In this document: positions 58,517 to 64,000 of the stretch, one piece after another | How positions within the stretch are numbered: position 1 is the stretch's first letter | Layout: every line of letters starts with the position of its first letter | Source of the DNA: Quillaja saponaria | Taxonomy: Eukaryota; Streptophyta; Magnoliopsida; Fabales; Quillajaceae | Length of the DNA stretch: 64,000 nucleotides | Assembly: GCA_029379385.1 (NCBI GenBank) | Contig: CM055611.1 | Location: 10,478,001 to 10,542,000 of the forward strand | Direction: 5' to 3' | Notes under the pieces: model-generated | Databases searched by the model: none | What the model saw: the letters and a program-made list of their open reading frames with translations, nothing else | What the model was told of the DNA's origin: nothing | Position numbers and translations under genes: made by a program

Positions 58517-59984
58517 GTAATTATCAATTTTTACTACTATATATTTTTTCTTAGTGATGAATCATCTATGTTCACCAAATTAGAACCTAACTAACTATAT
58601 TTGTAGTATAGTAGGGTATCGATCCCACTGAGAAACAATTAAGTCAATTAAATTCAACTTAAGCAAGTAGTTCTTATTTAATTAAATTGAACCAAAGCAA
58701 AAAGCACAACAAGTTCAAGTATAAATCCTAAGCCGAATACTATAATGAGCAACAAAAGTAAATTAAACTAATACAACAAAATATAAAACAAAACAGATGT
58801 ATAAAAATGAATGGAGTTCTAAAACATTTTATGATGATAATAGGTTCTAAATATGAAAACTAACTAATAGGCACTCAAAACAGCAAAGTAAATAAATTGA
58901 GTGTTGATCTTTGATCTAAACTAAATTAAAATAGCTAAGCAAGCAAGATAAACAAGTATTATGAAAAGAAGTTTTCCCTATGATTCATGAGCTATTAATC
59001 AGTGAAAACAAAACAAATACCAATCTGAATATACACATATGCATGCAAATCAACCATGGAAACAAAGTGTTTCCTACCTATCCTTACCTAACTTATCACA
59101 TAATAACCCTCATCAAGCGTTATGGATTTAATTACGTGAAAGTATTATGAACTAGATAAGTGTAATTGATTTTAAACAATTAACACACAAGCGACATTAA
59201 CTTAGTCTAGATCAGATTTTCCAAGCAACAATCAAATAAATTCAGATTTAATTCAAGTGCTACTTTTACTACTCATGTTAATCAACAAACTTGCATCATA
59301 TTACAAGTATCAATCTATCACGTGTACATCATAACAAAATAAAACACATAATCAATAAGCAATTAACCAAGAAAAACATAAATACTTGCATTTATGTATA
59401 ACATCAGATTTCCTCTTAAAAACAAATTCTTGTAGTAGCTTCATAAGTCAAGCTTACTTACCTCTTGTAATTGAACAAAAACTTAGGCTAGTATCATCAT
59501 TAATTGAAAAAAAAAAACATAGTATTCTCAATCAGACCTATACCTCCCCTATTTATAAAGTATAGGGTGGCAAGGACTCCTAACAAGAAGAAGGAGTATT
59601 TTCCTACTTAATAGCTAATCCTTCATTAGATCAAAATTTTACTTCTTATTCTATCCAAAATTTGAATATTCTAATATGATCTTATTATTTATTTTCAATC
59701 TTAATCCTAATAAGATTTATTGCCAAAGTTGGATTCCTATCATTGCCACTAGGATTCCTAGTCCAATTATGATTTACACTTCATTAACTCATAGATTTGT
59801 CTCAATGTGCTCATTCTAGTCCTCCATTACATCCTCAAATGCTCCATTTAGCTCCATTTAACTCTTTATGTCTACAAAGCATAGTTTTACACAAAACAAG
59901 TTAAGTAAACTAAAGTAAGACATAAAATATGCATAAAAGACTAAGAATAGGGTACTAAAAAGATAGAATAATATGAGTGTATCA
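58514..59984 (-). repeat. 3' LTR of the second Athila-like element
   Basis: TGAGTAATTATC to GAGTGTATCA, about 1471 bp. The right end is fixed by the adjacent polypurine tract; the left end could be two bases earlier. Confidence 0.8.
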
Positions 59985-60000
59985 AATTCCCCCACACTTA
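59985..60000 (-). other. polypurine tract of the second Athila-like element
   Basis: The minus strand reads TAAGTGTGGGGGAATT immediately before TGATACAC. Confidence 0.9.
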
Positions 60001-61479
60001 GTACTTGCACGTCCTCGAGCAAGGAAAAGAAAAGACAAAGAACAATGGTCAAAATCAAAAAATGAAAAATTGGAAAAGAAATGAAACCTAGGAATTAGAA
60101 AACAAAAGCAAACAATAGATGAAGACCTTCTATGCACTTAACCCTACTTCTAATCTCCCAACAATCTTAAAAAGTATAAGCATTATAAGCAAGAATATTT
60201 TCATGAATTTGAACACTTAACAATCTTAGAACTGTTCTTAGTTTAACAAGTTAAATGAAATGCATGTCATACCAAAATAACAGGTCCTCTCATTGGTATA
60301 CACTCCAACACTGAAGTGTTTATGGCTTAAAGTGTTTAAACTCAAATTCAATCAATAGATCTACCATAAGCTTGCTATTCAATCTCATCTCCACTACCAA
60401 AGTATCACATGCATAACATGAATCAAAAGGTCTTTATTCAAGGTTGTAATGGGGCTAGGCTAAAAGGGTATATTAGAAAAAGGTAAAGAAAAGGTTAAAA
60501 ACCAAAAAAACTAGTGGAGCATAAAAAGATAATGAACTTAACAGCATATAAACTTAATGTTCACCGAATTCATCATAAGAAGTTAAGTAAATATACTGAG
60601 CTTATTTTGATTTTCAAGTTCCCACAACATAATATTAATTAAAAACAAAAAGGAACACTTTCTTTCTTCCTTTTTCACCTTATACACATTCGGTCATCAC
60701 TTTTTTTTTTTCTTCATGAAGAACTTAGAATTGTTCTCCTCTTTTCTTCATAACTAAATGGTACAATTCATAATCAATTCCCATCATATAACAACTTTTC
60801 TCATGAATTCCAACTATAAACCATTGTTCATAATAAGGTACACATGGTCTACTATTCCTTGGCTAGGGAAAAAGTGAACCTATGAAAGGTTAGGTTCACA
60901 AACATGGGTTAAAAAAAAAAAAAAAAAAAAAGATAATAAGCTCAAAAATGGCTCACTAGTGAATCATCATGAATAACGTTGGCTTGTTTTTAGCTCAAGT
61001 GGTTAAAAATCCTAAGTGCCTTTATCATTTTCATGCATACATGCAATTTAAATATAGTCTTTAACAAGATATGACGCAAGTTCTAAAGATGCACAACATG
61101 TTGAATGAATAACACACAACAAAGAAGGCATGTTGAATGTTCAAAAGCTCACAATGGTAAAATAACTACTAAGTTAGCATGACAAGCTTTCAAAGTTAAT
61201 CCTTAAACCAAGTAAGCTCAAAATTGAAAGTTAACTCATTCATTCAATTTATCTCACTATAATACACATATTCTCAATTCAGTTTATCTCAATATAATAC
61301 ACATATTCTCATCAACTCTGGGAGATCAAAAGACAAAGATAAATACTTAAAGGTTTCACATGCAAAAGAAAAGGAAATACATATAAATGCATGAAATAAA
61401 AACAAAACATACCAAAAGAAAAAAGAAATACTAAATCCTCCTCCCCACACTTAATGTCTTTGGCTTGACTCCATGCTCA
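60001..61479 (-). other. 3' non-coding region of the second Athila-like element
   Basis: No env-like or third ORF can be recognised. Poly-A run at about 60910-60931. A ~30-base phrase with TCTCA-TATAATACACATATTC is duplicated near 61253-61310. Confidence 0.5.
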
Positions 61480-62640
61480 TCAATCTAATGTAGGTTTGGC
61501 CAAGTCAACCTTCTCCATAACCACTTCCTTAAAATCTTCATCAAAAGGTTTCAACCATTGCCCATTCATCCTGAACACTTTGCTTGTTAGAAAGCTTTGA
61601 ATTTCAACTGCACCATGAGGAAAGATATTAGTAACAAAAAAGGGTCCAATCCATCGAGAATGTAACTTACCTGGAAAGAGCTTTAGTCGTGAATGAAACA
61701 ATATAAATTTTTACCCAATTTGAAATTCTTTTCTCAAAATCATTTTGTCATGGAATGCCACAGTCTTTTCCTTGTAAATCCTTACATTATCATAGGCATC
61801 ATTTCTTATCTCCTCCAACTGTTGCAATGCAACTTCCTATAATGTCCAACAATGTCTAAGTTCATATTGCATTACTTAATGGCCCCAAAAGCATGATGCT
61901 CAAGTTTTATTGGTAAATGACATGGTTTCCTATAATTCAACCTATATAGAGACATTCCAATAGGTGATTTATATGCAGCCCTATAAGCCTATAGAGCATT
62001 ATTTGACCTTAAGCTCCAATTTCTTCTATTAGGTTGCACTGTCTTTTCAAGGATGGGTTTGATCTCTCGGTTAGAAATTTCAGCTTGACCACTTGTTTAA
62101 GGATGGTAAGCTGTAGAGGTGTGTTTAATAACATTGTATTTTAGAAGCAAAGCTTCCATGGATCGATTACAAAAATATTTATCATGATCACTAATGATTG
62201 CCTGGGGTATTCTAAATCTATCAAAGGTATGAGTTTTAACAAAATGCACAACAACCTTAGCATCATCAGTACATGTAGCGTTAGCTTCAACCCATTTAGA
62301 CACATAATCAACAGTAAGCAAACTGTAAATATTACTAAAAGAAAAAGGAAAAGGACAAATGAAATCAATATCCAAAACATCAAAGATTTCACATACAAGA
62401 ATAGAATTTAAAAGCGTTTGATCACAATGAGTTATACTACTTGTTCTTTGGCATCGTTCACATGATTTGCAAAAAGTATATGTATCTTTAAATAAGGTAG
62501 GCTAATAAAAACCATAGGTAAGTACCTTACGAGCTTTTCTTTTTGCACCAAAATGTCCTCCACAAGCATAAGAATGGCAAAAGGTAAGGATAGAGTTATG
62601 CTCACATTGGGGTACACACCTTCTTATGACTTGTGCAGTA
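61480..62640 (-). pseudogene. integrase of the second Athila-like element (broken)
   Basis: The finger remnants lie in shifted frames (AHSCGGHF-like region and CERCQR-like region, about 62600-62440). The core has FDVLDIDFICPF (about 62390-62355), VDYVSKWVEA, and RIPQAIISDHDKYFCNR (second Asp, about 62180). The C-terminal segment has RLKLFPGKLHSRWIGPF and VFRMNGQWLKPF (61700-61540). Stops lie between the core and the C-terminal part. Confidence 0.85.
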
Positions 62641-62648
62641 CAAAACTT

Positions 62649-63195
62649 TCACAAATATAGGTCATCCCAAATATAATATTTAGTATCAGCTTCAAACTTA
62701 TCTTTTTGAGATTTGGACAAATGTTGAGGAAATTCTTTGGTAACTAAAAAGTTAACCAAATCAACATACCATGGCCAAATGTCATACATAGCATACAACT
62801 TCTTATTAGGAAAATACTCTCTCATAAATTCTATCTCCACTTGCTTGTTTGACAATCTACTCAAGTGATCAGCTATATAATTTTCAACTCCATTCTTGTC
62901 CTTAATTTCAAGATCAAATTCTTGCGAAGGAAAGATCTATCTTATCAATCTAGGCTTTGACTTCTTCTTGTGCAAAAGATGCCACATGATCAGAAAACAG
63001 AACCACTTTAGTTCCAAGCAAGTAAGGTCTAAACTTTTCACGGGCAAAAACTACAGCAAAGAGTTCTTTTTGCGTTGTATGATAGTTACATTGAGCTTCA
63101 TCAAGTGTTTGCGATGCATAAGGTACTAAATGCAAGTTTCGTCCAACTCTTTGGCCAAGTACGACTCCAACAATGTAATTACTAGTGTCACACAT
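62649..63195 (-). pseudogene. RNase H and connection region of the second Athila-like element (broken)
   Basis: The frame of 63195-62950 has MCDTSNYIVGVVLGQ (catalytic Asp kept), YASQTLDEAQCNYHTTQKEL, FAREKFRPYLLG and LFSDH. The frame of 62864-62649 has YDIWPWYVDLVNFLVTKEFP, the linker seen before the integrase finger in this group. A frameshift separates the two. Confidence 0.85.
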
Positions 63196-63314
63196 GATCT
63201 CGAAATGTAAATCTCAATTTGGAGGTTAAATAATGGGGGCCAAAGTTAATCTTCTCTTAAGCTCACCGAATGCTTGTTTGCAAGCATCATTAAATGCGAA
63301 ATCCACATCTTTAG

Positions 63315-63999
63315 CTAGCAACTTGCGTAAGGCAATGCAATTTGATAGAAACTTGCATGTCCAAGAAAAGAATGAGCTTTCCACACACATGTGGGACAAG
63401 GTAAAGACAAAACAATATCTATCTTAGCTTTATCAACTTCTAAATCACGAGTAAAAACTACATGACCTAAAACTATCCCTTGTTCAACCATAAAGTGACA
63501 CTTCTCATAATTCAAAACTAGGTTAGTTTCCATGCATCTTTTCAAAATAAAAGAAAGATTATACAAACATGGATCAAAAGAATCACTATAAACAGTAAAG
63601 TCATCCATAAAAACTTCAATGATTCTTTCTATATAATCTAAAAATATACTCATTATGCATCTTTGAAAAGTGGTTGGTGCATTACACAAGCCAAAAGGCA
63701 TTCTTCTATATGCACAAGTACCAAAGGGGCAAGTAAAAGTAGTCTTTTCTTGATCTTCGGGTACAATAACAATCTAATTATATTCACTATACCCATCAAG
63801 AAAGCAATAGAAAGACTTATCAGCCAACCTCTCAAGCACATGGTCCATGAAAGGTAAAGGAAAATGATTCTTACGTGATGTTTCATTCTACTTGCGATAA
63901 TCAACACATATCCTCCACCTACTTTGAACATCTGTAGGCACGATAATCTTTATTTCGTATAACAGTAATTCCCATTTTCTTAGGAACCATATGTATAGG
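63315..63999 (-). pseudogene. reverse transcriptase of the second Athila-like element (broken, truncated by the window edge)
   Basis: The clean frame 63701-63315 has MPFGLCNAPTTFQRC, FMDDFTVYSDSFD (catalytic FMDD intact), NLVLNYEKCHFMVEQGIVLG and SFLGHASFY. Upstream pieces in other frames give PLPFMDHVLERLADKSFYCF and EDQEKTTFTCPFGTC. Stops and frame changes lie near 63700 and 63775. Confidence 0.9.
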
Positions 64000-64000
64000 A

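Larger units (their letters stand above)
58514..63999 (-). mobile_element. second Athila-like Ty3/gypsy element, 5' part outside the window
   Basis: The left LTR (3' LTR of a minus-strand element) is followed by a polypurine tract, a long non-coding stretch, then integrase, RNase H and RT in gypsy order. It runs off the right end, so gag and the 5' LTR are unseen. It belongs to the same broad group as the element at 41941 but is clearly a different family: the LTR has different ends (TGATACACTC ... TTACTCA). Confidence 0.9.

Overview
The window is nuclear DNA of a flowering plant, most likely a eudicot. The evidence is an intron-rich plant Polycomb-associated gene, AT-rich spacers, and deep nesting of plant-type transposable elements (Ty1/copia, Athila-like Ty3/gypsy, other gypsy-type LTRs, LINE, CACTA). 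No bacterial, CRISPR or organelle-genome context is present, apart from one short fragment of plastid DNA. Species cannot be told from the sequence alone.

Layout. (1) 1-~5980: a decayed Ty1/copia element on the + strand. Its 5' LTR lies outside the window; leader, gag, protease, integrase, RT, RNase H, polypurine tract and 3' LTR can be followed, with stops and frameshifts. (2) 6741-7118 (-): a short intronless ORF for a probable membrane protein. (3) 8323-17011 (-): a complete six-exon gene for LIKE HETEROCHROMATIN PROTEIN 1 (LHP1/TFL2). All exon junctions obey GT-AG and the phases join into one 426-residue protein with a chromodomain and a chromoshadow domain. Intron 5 is about 6.4 kb and holds a ~1.1 kb direct duplication and a LINE remnant. 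(4) 18-42 kb: a gag fragment, a ~0.7 kb inverted repeat, then three copies of a higher-order repeat. Each copy is module M, module T and an array of ~168-bp units. Into the arrays went a solo Athila-type LTR (25889-27276) and an 11-kb CACTA transposon (27496-38580, target duplication TAA), which itself carries an LTR plus primer-binding site. (5) 41.8-58.5 kb: a gypsy-type LTR beginning TGTAATATCC interrupts the third array. It is split by a full-length Athila-like element (41941-56407, - strand). The 5' LTR of that element later received a plastid rpoC2 fragment and a 2.9-kb solo LTR that contains six 80-bp tandem units. (6) 58514 to the end: a second Athila-like element, also on the - strand, running out of the window.

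Two loci look like host genes: LHP1, with high confidence, and the small membrane protein, with moderate confidence. Everything else is transposon, tandem repeat or unremarkable spacer. The notable features are the order of nesting, which can be read from exact target-site duplications; a ~168-bp tandem repeat that keeps an open minus-strand frame (56 codons per unit); the plastid insertion confined to one LTR; and catalytic Asp-to-Asn changes and TGG-to-TAG stops, which fit C-to-T decay of silenced DNA.
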